64,000 bases of DNA from an uncultured Lachnospiraceae bacterium (GTDB lineage Bacteria; Bacillota; Clostridia; Lachnospirales; Lachnospiraceae): positions 1-64,000 of the forward strand of contig CAOJQZ010000002.1 of assembly GCA_948441955.1 (NCBI GenBank), in the 5' to 3' direction. Position 1 is the stretch's first letter; every line of letters starts with the position of its first letter. The position numbers were made by a program, and so were the translations under genes. Shown here piece after piece: positions 22,932-31,864 of this stretch. The notes under the pieces were generated by a model, which worked only from the letters and a program-made list of their open reading frames with translations, did not search any database and had not been told where the DNA came from.

Positions 22932-23561
22932 TTACCACGGCTTCACATAATCATCATAATAAACCTGATTCTCCGACAGTATTCGGAATTCTCCCTCTGC
23001 AGCCAGAACCTCGGTAACCCCGCAGTTTTTATGCACGCCCCGGCCCCAGTATTCCTCAAGAGGTTTTCCCTTTATATAATTAAGCATCCCTGCAAGGGCC
23101 GCTCCATGGGTTGTAATCAGTACATTTTCCTTCTCATATTCCTTTTTCCCGCAAAGCCATGTGAGGAATTCACCCGTCCTTTCTCTTACCTCTGAGAAAT
23201 GTTCTCCTCCTGCCGCTGGTTCATAATGCGCCGGATCCTGAAAAAATGCCTGAAAATGCTCCGGAAGCTCCCAGCCTTCCTTTGAACAGCATTTCCCCTC
23301 CCACTCTCCAAATGCCATCTCTCTGATTCTCTCGTCAGCAATAATCGGCACGCTCCGGCCCAAAAGAATCAGTTCTGCTGTCTCAACCGCCCTTCCAAGA
23401 GGACTGCTGAAGCAGGCTGCAAAGGGAATATCCTTAAGCCCTGCGGCCGTCTTTTTCGCAAGACTTCTTCCAAATTCATTCAAAGGAATATCTGCCAGCC
23501 CCTGAATCCGCCTTTCCTTATTCCAGTCTGTTTCTCCATGTCTTACAAGATATAGCTTCAT
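22932..23561 (-). CDS. Histidine phosphatase family protein
   Basis: A 209-aa phosphoglycerate-mutase-superfamily enzyme. The catalytic phosphohistidine is in LYLVRHGETDWNKERRIQG, with FSSPLGRAVETAEL and REMAFGEWEGK following; the second active-site His lies in LITTHGAALAGML. Substrates in this family range from sugar phosphates to cobalamin and nucleotide intermediates; this one cannot be assigned. It probably forms a transcript with trpS. Confidence 0.93.
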   Translation of the reverse strand: MKLYLVRHGETDWNKERRIQGLADIPLNEFGRSLAKKTAAGLKDIPFAACFSSPLGRAVETAELILLGRSVPIIADERIREMAFGEWEGKCCSKEGWELPEHFQAFFQDPAHYEPAAGGEHFSEVRERTGEFLTWLCGKKEYEKENVLITTHGAALAGMLNYIKGKPLEEYWGRGVHKNCGVTEVLAAEGEFRILSENQVYYDDYVKPW

Positions 23562-23580
23562 TCCTCTTTAAAACCTCCTT

Positions 23581-23604
23581 AGCTCTGAATTTCATAACAG
23601 AGCT
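23581..23604 (-). promoter_or_regulatory. Hairpin abutting the ribosome-binding site of the histidine phosphatase gene
   Basis: On the minus strand AGCTCTG / CAGAGCT closes a 10-nt loop and directly abuts the Shine-Dalgarno AAGGAGG. It could modulate ribosome access or protect the mRNA 5' end. An extended -10 (TGCTATACT at 23615-23623) lies just upstream, so the hairpin would be near the transcript start. Confidence 0.4.
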
Positions 23605-23655
23605 TACCTGTAGTAGTATAGCACATCTTTTTCTGTTTTTCATTTCTTTTTATGG

Positions 23656-23661
23656 TATAAT
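23656..23661 (+). promoter_or_regulatory. -10 box of the luxS promoter
   Basis: A perfect TATAAT, 29 bp upstream of the luxS ATG. The -35 region is T-rich and not consensus. Confidence 0.5.
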
Positions 23662-23689
23662 AGAAAAAAAGAGATAAAGGAGTAGGATT

Positions 23690-24169
23690 ATGGAAAAAAT
23701 CACAAGCTTCACCATAGACCATTTAAAGCTGAAACCAGGCGTTTATGTATCCCGCATCGACCATGTGGAGGGACACCCGGTTACCACCTTTGACCTTCGT
23801 ATGACAAGCCCAAATGATGAGCCCGTCATGAATACTGCAGAAATGCATACCATCGAGCATCTTGCTGCAACCTTCCTTCGAAACCACAGTGAATATGGTT
23901 CAAAAACCATTTATTTCGGCCCTATGGGATGCCGCACCGGATTCTATCTTCTTCTCTCCGGCGCGTATGTCTCCCGTAATATCGTTCCGCTTATGCGGGA
24001 AATGTTTGCCTTTATCGCCGGTTTTGAAGGCTCTGTTCCCGGAGCCTGTGCAAAGGACTGCGGGAATTATCTGGACATGAACCTTCCAATGGCAAGATAC
24101 CTTGCCGGAAAATATCTGTCTGACGTACTTGAAAATATTTCTGAAGACAGATTGAATTATCCGGATTAG
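23690..24169 (+). CDS. luxS: S-ribosylhomocysteine lyase
   Basis: A 159-aa LuxS. It splits S-ribosylhomocysteine to homocysteine and DPD, the precursor of autoinducer 2, in the activated methyl cycle. The metal site HTIEH (H53, H57) and the distal Cys in CAKDCGNY are present, as is the catalytic Cys in GPMGCRTGFYL. The promoter is divergent from the phosphatase gene. No methylthioadenosine/SAH nucleosidase gene is adjacent. Confidence 0.98.
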   Translation: MEKITSFTIDHLKLKPGVYVSRIDHVEGHPVTTFDLRMTSPNDEPVMNTAEMHTIEHLAATFLRNHSEYGSKTIYFGPMGCRTGFYLLLSGAYVSRNIVPLMREMFAFIAGFEGSVPGACAKDCGNYLDMNLPMARYLAGKYLSDVLENISEDRLNYPD

Positions 24170-24185
24170 CATTTCTGGCAGCTTT

Positions 24186-24226
24186 AAAAGCAGTCCCTTC
24201 TTATACCTAAGAGGAGGCTGCTTTTT
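24186..24226 (+). terminator. Terminator of luxS
   Basis: AAAGCAG / CTGCTTT, extended inward by a CCCTTCTTA-TACC-TAAGAGGAGG stem, then TTTTTAT. It may serve both luxS and the convergent fusion gene. Confidence 0.8.
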
Positions 24227-24270
24227 ATCAACTTATTTTTATATTTTATCCTTAACGGGCAAAGGATATG

Positions 24271-26841
24271 CTAGCAGGTTGCGCCGCCCACTACTGTCTT
24301 CTTTAGAATCTTACTCTTGTCTATTTTGCTGTTAAGCAGTTTATCCTGCACATAATCAAATCCCAGTCTTGCTATGGTATCTGCAAATCGCTCTCCAGAC
24401 TCTCCTTCGTCACGGAAAAATAGAATTGCACGTTCCACAAGATCAACAACGTCTTCCTCCGAAGTAAATATCCTGTCAAGGAAACGCCCCTCAGCCGCTT
24501 TCTTTCCCCATCTTCCGCCAATATATACCCTGTAGCCTTTTGCCAGCTCCTCCAGGGCGCCGAAGGGGCATTTGGAGATACATCGTCCGCAATGGTTACA
24601 GCTTTCTTCCGGTATTCTGATCTTTCCGTTCTCCATCTCTGCTATATGTATCGGACAGGCCTTCTCCACCTGACATATCTTGCATCCTTGGCATTTTGAC
24701 AGATCAATCCCCGGCGCCTGCTGACCAACGATACCAAGATCATTCAGATCCGGTTTCACACAGTTATTCGGACATCCTCCCACCGCAATCTTAAACTTAT
24801 GCGGCAGGGCCACATCATGATAACCTTTATAATACAAATCATGCAGACGCTCCGACAGAGAAAATGTATCAATCAGACCATACTGGCAGGTGGTTCCCTT
24901 ACAGGATACGACCGGACGGACCTTCGATCCGGTTCCTCCGGTTTCAAGCCCAGCTTCCTCAAGAAATTCTCTGACAGCGTCAATATTATCGTACGGGACT
25001 CCCTGAATTTCCAATGTAAGCCTTGTAGTCATTGTAACCTCTCCTGAGCCGAATTTTTCTGCCGCCTCAGCAATCTTCTTCTGTTCCTCCGCCGTTATCT
25101 TGCCGTTTCTTGTAATGACACGCACATTAAAAATGTCATCATAGCGTTTGTCCTGAAGACATCCTAAGCCTTTTACGCGTTTAATCTCGTCCGAAGAAAG
25201 CTTTTTTCCACTCCTTGGCACCTTCACCTCATTAAACATTGCTCCGCCTTCAAGAACACGGGTATTCGTATATCCCAAAGCCTTCAGACGATTCTGCAGG
25301 AAATATCCTCTCTTTCCTTTTGCACATACCAAGAGAAGCTTTGCATCTCTTTCGAGTCCTTCAATTGGTTCTGTTACTTTTGAAAGATCAATGAACCGGG
25401 CGTTTGCAAGGGCCGGCGCCGGCTGCACGTCAAGTACCGTATATCCTTTCGCTGCTCCTCTGGCATATTCCGACGGACTCATACTCTCCAAAATTCCGTC
25501 TAATTTATTTTCCAGAATATAACACGCTGTTACAAACGGATGAATTGCCGTTGAAAATGGAGGCGCATATGCAAAATCCAGCGTATCAAAATCATCAAGT
25601 CTCATTCCCTGAGAGAGCCCGGTAACCCCAATATCCACCATCTTGTCCACCGCTCCTGCTCCCAGGACCTGTATGCCAAGAAGCTTACGGCTCTCCTTTT
25701 CTGCAGTCAGCTTGATGACAAAGGACGAAGAACCCGGATAATAGTGTGCCTTGTCATCCAAAATACAGACCACGGAAACCGCATCATATCCTGCTGCCTT
25801 CGCCTGTTCCTCTGTTAAACCTGTCCTTCCTGCATTTAATGACGGAAGAATCCTGACGACACCTGTTCCAAGGCATCCGCCATATCCTGTTCCCTGACCG
25901 AATAAACTCTTTGCCAGCGCCCTTGCCGCCAGATTTGCCGTGGAACCCATTGCAGACCATTGCCGGGAGCCTGTAACGGCATTCTTTACAGCTGCACAGT
26001 CACCCACCGCATAGATATCCGGAAGATTTGTCCGAAGCTTCTCATCCACAATAATCGTACCCTTGAACATCTCAATTCCGGACTCCTTTAAAAACTCTGT
26101 ACATGGGCGCACGCCAATGGCCATAACAACCACATCTGCCGCAAGGATGCCATTGTCCGTGAGCACGCCCTCAGCCCGGGCCTCCCCGGAAATTCCGGTA
26201 AGACTTGTGGATGTAAGTACACGCATTCCCGCCGCTTTTATCTGACGCTTCGCATAATATGCCATCTCTGAATCAAATGCATTCGGCATAATCTGCGCTG
26301 CTGCATCAATCACTGTTACCTCAAGTCCCTGAGCCATCAGATTTTCCGCAACCTCAAGCCCAATGAAGCCGGCTCCGCAAACGACCGCTTTCCGGCATTT
26401 TTCCTTTTCTATATACTCACGTATTCCCACTGCATCATCTGGCGTACGCACACAAAAAACGCCCTGAAGCGCGCTTCCCTCCACAGGAGGCACAAATGGC
26501 TCCGCACCGGTGGCAATAATAAGCTTGTCATAGTTCTCCGTAAACAGCTCCCCCGAATTTCTCCGCAGTGTCACTTTCTTTTCCGAAGGATCGACCCTTA
26601 CCGCTTCGCATCCCACAACTGCATCTACGCCTGTAAGCCCCGCATATTTTACAGGTGAATTAACGATCAGCTCTTCCCTTGTACCAATCTCTCCTCCGAT
26701 ATAATACGGGAGGCCGCAGCCGGCATAGGAAATATCTGTGCCTTTTGTAAATATCCTTATCTCTGCACTCCGATCGCATCTTTTTAATTTTGCCGCGGCT
26801 TTTGTACCTGCCGCAACACCGCCTAATATTACATATTTCAT
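24271..26841 (-). CDS. Fusion: CoA-disulfide reductase-like FAD/NAD(P) oxidoreductase + rhodanese + sulfite reductase-like ferredoxin domain
   Basis: An 856-aa protein in three parts. Part 1 (about 1-450) is a FAD/NAD(P) disulfide oxidoreductase: GGVAAGTKAA dinucleotide fold, redox Cys42 in SYAGCGLPYY, second fold in VCGAGFIGLEVAE, then a dimerisation domain. Part 2 (about 455-545) is a rhodanese-like domain with active-site Cys in LLLVCAKGKRG. Part 3 (about 555-856) is a nitrite/sulfite reductase-type domain with siroheme/4Fe-4S Cys (SCKGTTCQYGL and VGGCPNNC) plus two 4Fe-4S ferredoxin motifs (CQGCKICQVEKACP and CNHCGRCISKCP), similar to AsrC. Predicted cytosolic sulfur-redox enzyme handling polysulfide, CoA-persulfide or sulfite with NAD(P)H. 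The protein ends VGGATC. Confidence 0.88.
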   Translation of the reverse strand: MKYVILGGVAAGTKAAAKLKRCDRSAEIRIFTKGTDISYAGCGLPYYIGGEIGTREELIVNSPVKYAGLTGVDAVVGCEAVRVDPSEKKVTLRRNSGELFTENYDKLIIATGAEPFVPPVEGSALQGVFCVRTPDDAVGIREYIEKEKCRKAVVCGAGFIGLEVAENLMAQGLEVTVIDAAAQIMPNAFDSEMAYYAKRQIKAAGMRVLTSTSLTGISGEARAEGVLTDNGILAADVVVMAIGVRPCTEFLKESGIEMFKGTIIVDEKLRTNLPDIYAVGDCAAVKNAVTGSRQWSAMGSTANLAARALAKSLFGQGTGYGGCLGTGVVRILPSLNAGRTGLTEEQAKAAGYDAVSVVCILDDKAHYYPGSSSFVIKLTAEKESRKLLGIQVLGAGAVDKMVDIGVTGLSQGMRLDDFDTLDFAYAPPFSTAIHPFVTACYILENKLDGILESMSPSEYARGAAKGYTVLDVQPAPALANARFIDLSKVTEPIEGLERDAKLLLVCAKGKRGYFLQNRLKALGYTNTRVLEGGAMFNEVKVPRSGKKLSSDEIKRVKGLGCLQDKRYDDIFNVRVITRNGKITAEEQKKIAEAAEKFGSGEVTMTTRLTLEIQGVPYDNIDAVREFLEEAGLETGGTGSKVRPVVSCKGTTCQYGLIDTFSLSERLHDLYYKGYHDVALPHKFKIAVGGCPNNCVKPDLNDLGIVGQQAPGIDLSKCQGCKICQVEKACPIHIAEMENGKIRIPEESCNHCGRCISKCPFGALEELAKGYRVYIGGRWGKKAAEGRFLDRIFTSEEDVVDLVERAILFFRDEGESGERFADTIARLGFDYVQDKLLNSKIDKSKILKKTVVGGATC

Positions 26842-26873
26842 TTTTTCACCTCTTCTTCTTTGCTATACATAAT

Positions 26874-26901
26874 ATTATACCATATTACAAGTACCTGGCA
26901 A
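26874..26901 (-). promoter_or_regulatory. Promoter of the sulfur-redox fusion gene
   Basis: On the minus strand TTGCCA, 16-bp spacer, TATAAT. The -35 overlaps the end of the hydrolase gene; the -10 is about 35 bp upstream of the fusion ATG. Confidence 0.5.
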
Positions 26902-27438
26902 TTCGTTTTCTATCTCTATCTGGCACACCTTCATGGACTCCAATGCATTTTTATGACTTTCCGGAGACACACCGGCACAGCAGGATGCATCTACAATCAC
27001 CGGAATTTCCGGAAACATTGCTTTTAATATCATTGCATTGGAAATTACACAGATGTCTGTACAAAGACCTGCAAGTGTAATAGATTCCACCGTTTCCTCA
27101 TTTAAAATCATCTGTTCCGTAATATATTCTTTGATTGCATAACCAAGCTCAATACTGCCAAAGGCCGGCTTATTTACCGGCTCATCTGCCCTTAGCTTTT
27201 CGATCTCCGGATGAAGTTCCCAGCCTTTTGTTCCACGGACACAATGTACGATCGGAAGATTTCTTCCCTCCTGGGTATCCAGATAGTTTTTCTCATGGGT
27301 ATCCCGGGTATAGAATATCCTTCCTTCAAACCCTTTGATCTTTTCTGTCATTTTGGGAACAATATCCCGGGCCTCCTTTGTTCCCAGCGCCCCGTCGATA
27401 AAATCATTCTGCATGTCCACAACAACCAGTATTTTCAT
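26875..27438 (-). CDS. Cysteine hydrolase, isochorismatase family (nicotinamidase-like)
   Basis: A 187-aa protein with the Asp-Lys-Cys triad of the family: Asp in LVVVDMQNDFIDGALG, Lys in EPVNKPAFGS, Cys in LAGLCTDICVISNA. The metal-site pattern near YTRDTHEKNYLDTQEG and the overall form suggest nicotinamidase (nicotinamide to nicotinate, NAD salvage), but other amides are possible. The ATG at 27438 is used since GAGGTGAGG precedes it; the longer in-frame start at 27483 lacks a site and adds 15 unconserved residues. Confidence 0.88.
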   Translation of the reverse strand: MKILVVVDMQNDFIDGALGTKEARDIVPKMTEKIKGFEGRIFYTRDTHEKNYLDTQEGRNLPIVHCVRGTKGWELHPEIEKLRADEPVNKPAFGSIELGYAIKEYITEQMILNEETVESITLAGLCTDICVISNAMILKAMFPEIPVIVDASCCAGVSPESHKNALESMKVCQIEIENELPGTCNMV

Positions 27439-27609
27439 TGTCCTCACCTCTCCAAATTTTTCTATATACCTATTATATACCAATCCGTAAATGGATCAAG
27501 TTTGATTTCTTAAGGACATTTTTCGAAATCATCTAGCCTATTTGTTCTGAATGTGAGATAATAGAGTTGCCCGCAAAGGGAATGATATCTTGGGAAAGGG
27601 GTTATATTT

Positions 27610-28446
27610 ATGCCAGCAGCATACGCACATTATCGTTTTGGACGGGAAGTTACCGAATGCCTCCCGTTTGTATACAGAAAAACCATCGAAAAACACCAGG
27701 CTCTTTATGATATAGGAGTACATGGTCCGGACATCCTGTTTTATTACAGGCCGCTGTCCTCCAATGAAGTAAATCAAAGCGGTTATGCCATTCACGATAA
27801 GCCTGCGGCAGAATTTTTTGAAAGGGCCGCAGGACTTTATCAGCACAGTGAAGATCCGGAAGCGTTAAAAGCCTATCTGTATGGTTTTATCTGCCATTTC
27901 GCACTGGACAGTGCATGTCATCCATATATTGAAAAGATGGAAAAAGAAAGCGGACTGACCCATACAGACCTTGAGACAGAACTGGAACGCTTCTTCATGC
28001 TGAAAGACGGAATAAAACCTGAGGAATATATTCCCATTCAGCATATTCATCCGTCAGACGAGGCCGGTGGAATTATCGCTCCCTGCTTTGGCTGTGTCGC
28101 TCCGGAACAGATCGTTTCTTCTCTCAAGTGGATGATTTTTATTCACAGGCTTTTTCACGCTCCGGAACAAAACGGACAGAAGATAAACAAAAGAAAGCTT
28201 CTTTATCTTGCCTTAAAGCTAATCAGAAAGTATGATTCCATGCAGGGGCTGATTATGAAGCCGGAGCCAGAGGCAGTCTGCGGGAACTACTGCATTCTGC
28301 TGAATAATCTGTATACAGAAGCCGTTACTGTCGCTTCTTCCCTGATTCAGAATTATACAAATGTCCTAGAAAATTCCGTGCCGCTCTCTCCCCGCTTTTC
28401 TATCTCATTCGGCCCAGGAGAAAGCTGGAACGAACTATATATATAA
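27610..28446 (+). CDS. Zinc-dependent phospholipase C-like protein
   Basis: A 278-aa protein of the Zn_dep_PLPC family. Metal-binding residues are seen in AYAHYRFGREV (His near the N terminus), YDIGVHGPDILFYY (His, Asp) and GFICHFALDSACHPYIE (His, Asp, His). No signal peptide is evident, unlike secreted clostridial alpha-toxin-type enzymes. Such proteins are frequent in gut Firmicutes and their substrate is undetermined. It lies 19 bp upstream of the MFS transporter gene and is likely cotranscribed. Confidence 0.9.
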   Translation: MPAAYAHYRFGREVTECLPFVYRKTIEKHQALYDIGVHGPDILFYYRPLSSNEVNQSGYAIHDKPAAEFFERAAGLYQHSEDPEALKAYLYGFICHFALDSACHPYIEKMEKESGLTHTDLETELERFFMLKDGIKPEEYIPIQHIHPSDEAGGIIAPCFGCVAPEQIVSSLKWMIFIHRLFHAPEQNGQKINKRKLLYLALKLIRKYDSMQGLIMKPEPEAVCGNYCILLNNLYTEAVTVASSLIQNYTNVLENSVPLSPRFSISFGPGESWNELYI

Positions 28447-28465
28447 ATAAAAGGAGACGCATGCC

Positions 28466-29710
28466 ATGAAATTAAAATTAACCCCACTGGAAAAATACTG
28501 GATTCTATACGATGTAGGAAATTCCGCGTTTGTACTGCTTGTAGCAACAATTCTTCCGATTTACTTTGATTATCTGGCAGATACTGCCGCCATAGAACCT
28601 TCCGCCTATCTGGCATATTGGGGATATGCTATTTCTGTCTCCACTTTGATTGTCGCTGTACTCGGTCCAACCCTTGGAGCTGTAGCCGATACAAAAAACT
28701 ACAAGAAGAAGCTGTTTACCGCTGCCCTTATTGCAGGAGTTATTTCCTGTATTCTTCTGGGCACCACCTCTTCATGGTTTATCTTCCTCATTATTTTTGT
28801 AATTGCCAAGACTGCTTTTTCCACTAGCCTTGTCTTTTATGATTCTATGCTTACAGATGTAACTACGGAAGAACGAATGGACGCCGTTTCATCACACGGA
28901 TACGCGTGGGGCTATATCGGAAGCTGCATTCCGTTTATTGTCTGCCTTGCTATTGTCTTAAATGCGGAAAAGCTTGGATTGTCTATGGGGACAGCTATGC
29001 TGATTGCATTTGTTATCACTGCGGCATGGTGGTTTTTCACCTCTCTCCCGCTTCTTAAAAATTATCGTCAGCTTTACTATGCTGATATTGGAACACATGT
29101 AATACAAAACAGCTTTTTACGTTTAGGAAAATCCATAAAAGAAATATATCTTGAAAAGAAAATCTTTTTCTTCCTGCTGGCCTTTTTCTTTTATATTGAC
29201 GGCGTATACACAATTATTGATATGGCCACTGCATATGGAACATCTCTCGGGCTTGACAGTACGGGGCTTCTTTTGGCGCTTCTTCTAACGCAGATAGTTG
29301 CTTTTCCATGCGCGCTTATTTTTGGCAGGCTTTCAAAAAATGTATCATCTGCCCGACTCATACGTATATGTATCGCCGCATACTTCTGCATCGCCCTGTA
29401 TGCAATAGGGCTTGACAGCCAGTTTGATTTCTGGGTGCTTGCCGTACTGGTTGGTATGTTTCAGGGCGCTATCCAGGCATTATCCCGTTCCTATTTTGCT
29501 AAAATTATTCCGGCTGAGAAATCCGGTGAATATTTTGGACTTCTTGACATCTGTGGAAAGGGTGCTTCCTTCTTTGGTACATTACTTGTTTCCTTTATAA
29601 GCCAAATAACCGGAAGTCCGAATGCCGGCGTAGGTTCCCTCGCTGTCATGTTCCTCATTGGCTTTCTTTTATTCGGTCAGGCCGAACGGATGAAGACAAT
29701 GTCATCCTAA
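28466..29710 (+). CDS. MFS transporter, UMF1/Atg22-like
   Basis: A 414-aa polytopic membrane protein with about 12 helices. The start PLEKYWILYDVGNSAFVLLV and the loop LGPTLGAVADTKNYKKKL are typical of the UMF1 (vacuole effluxer Atg22-like) MFS branch. The ALSRSYFAKIIPAEKSGEYFG segment in the second half also fits. Substrates of bacterial members are not established; amino acids or sugars have been proposed for relatives. AAAGGAG precedes the ATG. Confidence 0.9.
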   Translation: MKLKLTPLEKYWILYDVGNSAFVLLVATILPIYFDYLADTAAIEPSAYLAYWGYAISVSTLIVAVLGPTLGAVADTKNYKKKLFTAALIAGVISCILLGTTSSWFIFLIIFVIAKTAFSTSLVFYDSMLTDVTTEERMDAVSSHGYAWGYIGSCIPFIVCLAIVLNAEKLGLSMGTAMLIAFVITAAWWFFTSLPLLKNYRQLYYADIGTHVIQNSFLRLGKSIKEIYLEKKIFFFLLAFFFYIDGVYTIIDMATAYGTSLGLDSTGLLLALLLTQIVAFPCALIFGRLSKNVSSARLIRICIAAYFCIALYAIGLDSQFDFWVLAVLVGMFQGAIQALSRSYFAKIIPAEKSGEYFGLLDICGKGASFFGTLLVSFISQITGSPNAGVGSLAVMFLIGFLLFGQAERMKTMSS

Positions 29711-29811
29711 TTTTCCGAACAAATATTAATTTTCCGAGTATTTTTATTACTGCTTAATTTTTTCTTATGGTATTCTTAATATATATTCGAAAAGCAAAAG
29801 GAGTGGTATAT

Positions 29812-30684
29812 ATGAAACAGTCTATGCAATTATTTTCCGCTCACCATGCCGATAAGAATTTTATAGACAGGAATTGTGACCATTATTATTGTAATTTACT
29901 TTCGATTGCTTCCTTTGTCGATTCTTCGGAATGTACGTCTCTTCCTTACCGACATAAACACAATGCTTACGAATTTCTTATTCCTTATGGTCCTATTCCT
30001 CTTGTCATGTGCGAAGATTCAGTTTACTTCGGAGAGGTTGGTTATGTTTATCCCGTACAGAGCGGTCAGGAACATGGTTTCAAATCCCTTGTGACTAATA
30101 TTTCCTATGATAATATTGTCATTACAAAAGAATTTCTTGAAGATGTTATGAAGCAAAAAGGTTATTCCGGAAAAAGGTTTAACTGGCGTTTTGAGCTTAC
30201 AAAAGAGCAGAAAGCTTATATTCAATTATTCAAAAATGAATACAATAACGGTGCCTCCTGTAATCGGGAGAATCTCCTTCACCTGGCAGCACTGATCACC
30301 GGTTCCTTCATTGAGGCAGAATTCCAAAAAAAAGGAACCCCTGTCGGAACTCCCCCCCATTATCAGCAGGGAATTCTTCAAGTTGTTGCTTATATTAACC
30401 AGCATTATACGGAACCTGTAAATGTGGACAGTCTGGCCAGAATGTGCCACTTATCAAAAACATATTTTATATCAGCCTTTAAAAAGGTCACTGGCGAAAC
30501 GCCTTACAGCTATCTCCTAAGGCTGAGAACATCCAAAGCAAGAATTCTCCTTGAAACTACGGATTATACAATTAAAGAAATTGCAACGATGTGCGGATTC
30601 CAGAAAACAAATACCTTTACTTCTCATTTTTGCACCACTACACACATGACGCCTTCTGAATATCGGGAGAATGCGCGAAATTAA
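29812..30684 (+). CDS. AraC family transcriptional regulator
   Basis: A 290-aa regulator. The N-terminal part (about 20-110) is a cupin-like sensing domain (HKHNAYEFLIPYG). The C-terminal 100 residues hold two helix-turn-helix units (VDSLARMCHLSKTYFISAFKK and YTIKEIATMCGFQKTNTFTSHF) with the family ending TPSEYREN. The ATG at 29812 has AAAGGAG 7 bp upstream; the in-frame ATG at 29767 adds an unsupported extension. Target genes are unknown; the MFS gene upstream on the same strand is a candidate. Confidence 0.93.
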   Translation: MKQSMQLFSAHHADKNFIDRNCDHYYCNLLSIASFVDSSECTSLPYRHKHNAYEFLIPYGPIPLVMCEDSVYFGEVGYVYPVQSGQEHGFKSLVTNISYDNIVITKEFLEDVMKQKGYSGKRFNWRFELTKEQKAYIQLFKNEYNNGASCNRENLLHLAALITGSFIEAEFQKKGTPVGTPPHYQQGILQVVAYINQHYTEPVNVDSLARMCHLSKTYFISAFKKVTGETPYSYLLRLRTSKARILLETTDYTIKEIATMCGFQKTNTFTSHFCTTTHMTPSEYRENARN

Positions 30685-30709
30685 AGCCCCGGATTTTTAA
30701 TCCGGGGCT
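30685..30709. terminator. Bidirectional terminator between the AraC gene and rplT
   Basis: AGCCCCGGATT / AATCCGGGGCT, 10-11 bp perfect stem with a 3-4 nt T loop; followed by TCATCTTTT on the plus strand and TTTAATTT on the minus strand, so it can serve both convergent units. Confidence 0.85.
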
Positions 30710-30740
30710 CATCTTTTAACACGGATGACATAAATCCAAA

Positions 30741-31097
30741 CTATGCAAGCTTACTCTTTGCAAGCTCTGCAACTGCCTGAAAGCCTTCGGCATCATTTAC
30801 CGCCATCTCTGCTAACATCTTTCTGTTCATATCAACATCAGCCAGCTTAAGTCCATGCATAAGCTTGCTATAGGATAAACCATTGAGTCTTGCTGCCGCA
30901 TTGATACGTGCAATCCAAAGCTGACGCATCTGGCGTTTACGCTGTTTTCTTCCGGCATAGGAAGATGCCAGCGCTCTCATAACAGATTGCTTTGCAACTC
31001 TGTACTGTTTAGAACGCGCTCCTCTGTATCCCTTTGCTAACTTTAAAGTTCTATTATGTCTTTTTTTTGCGTTAAGTCCGCCTTTAATTCTTGCCAT
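30741..31097 (-). CDS. rplT: 50S ribosomal protein L20
   Basis: A 118-aa L20: MARIKGGLNAKKRHNRTLKL, RQLWIARINAAARLNGLSYS and the C-terminal FQAVAELAKSKLA. L20 is needed for early 50S assembly and in Firmicutes also represses its own operon by binding the leader RNA. Last gene of infC-rpmI-rplT. Confidence 0.98.
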   Translation of the reverse strand: MARIKGGLNAKKRHNRTLKLAKGYRGARSKQYRVAKQSVMRALASSYAGRKQRKRQMRQLWIARINAAARLNGLSYSKLMHGLKLADVDMNRKMLAEMAVNDAEGFQAVAELAKSKLA

Positions 31098-31125
31098 GTC
31101 TTATCTCCTCCTTCATATTCCTATC

Positions 31126-31323
31126 TTACAGATAAGGTAATACTTTCTTCATATTCTTTACATTTGTTGCATCTGTAATAGTCGCCTGCCTGAGATTTCT
31201 TTTTCTTTTGGTAGACTTCTTTGTTAAGATATGGCTTTTATAAGCTTTATTTCTTTTTAATTTTCCTGTACCTGTTTTTTTGAAGCGCTTTGCAGCTGCT
31301 CTATTTGTTTTGATTTTTGGCAT
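31126..31323 (-). CDS. rpmI: 50S ribosomal protein L35
   Basis: A 65-aa L35 starting MPKIKTNRAAAKRFKKTGTG, with HILTKKSTKRKRNLRQ. The ATG at 31323 has a GGAGGAGCATATT-type site upstream; the in-frame ATG at 31341 overlaps that ribosome-binding site and is not the start. Confidence 0.97.
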   Translation of the reverse strand: MPKIKTNRAAAKRFKKTGTGKLKRNKAYKSHILTKKSTKRKRNLRQATITDATNVKNMKKVLPYL

Positions 31324-31357
31324 AATATGCTCCTCCTTCAATTCTTTTTATATATTT

Positions 31358-31864
31358 TTAACGTCTTTCAGTTAAAACCATACTCATGCTCCTGCCTTCC
31401 ATCTTTGCCGGCTTTTCAATAGCCGCAACATCTGAAAGAAGCTCTGCAAAATCATCCAGAATATGCTTGCTCTGCTGTACATGCGCCATCTCGCGCCCTC
31501 TGAAACGCAGCGTAACCTTTACCTTATTTCCTTTTGAAATAAACTTCTTGGCATTATTGACCTTTGTATTCAAATCGTTTGTATCAATATTTGGTGAAAG
31601 ACGCACTTCCTTCACTTCTACAATTTTCTGCTTTTTCCTTGCCTCTTTTTCTTTTCTGGCAAGCTCATACCTGTATTTACCGTAATCGATAATCTTGCAT
31701 ACCGGCGGCTGGGCCTTCGGAGCAATCTTTACCAAATCCAGCTCAGCTTCCTGCGCCAGACGCATTGCCTCCCTGACCGGCATAATACCTAACTGATCTC
31801 CATTCTCTCCGATAACTCTTACTTCCTTGTCTCTGATCTGCCCATTAATCATTAAATCGCTAAT
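31358..31864 (-). CDS. infC: Translation initiation factor IF-3, probable ATT start
   Basis: A 168-aa IF-3. It has the N-domain INGQIRDKEVRVIGENGDQL, a Lys-rich linker, and C-domain VRLSPNIDTNDLNTKVNNAKKF. The first in-frame ATG is at 31852, but it has no ribosome-binding site. Four codons upstream an ATT (31862-31864) lies 7 bp after GGGGGTG and would give (M)SDLMINGQ, a better family match. ATT is the known rare start of infC in both enteric bacteria and bacilli and underlies IF-3 self-control. Confidence 0.93.
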   Translation of the reverse strand: MSDLMINGQIRDKEVRVIGENGDQLGIMPVREAMRLAQEAELDLVKIAPKAQPPVCKIIDYGKYRYELARKEKEARKKQKIVEVKEVRLSPNIDTNDLNTKVNNAKKFISKGNKVKVTLRFRGREMAHVQQSKHILDDFAELLSDVAAIEKPAKMEGRSMSMVLTERR

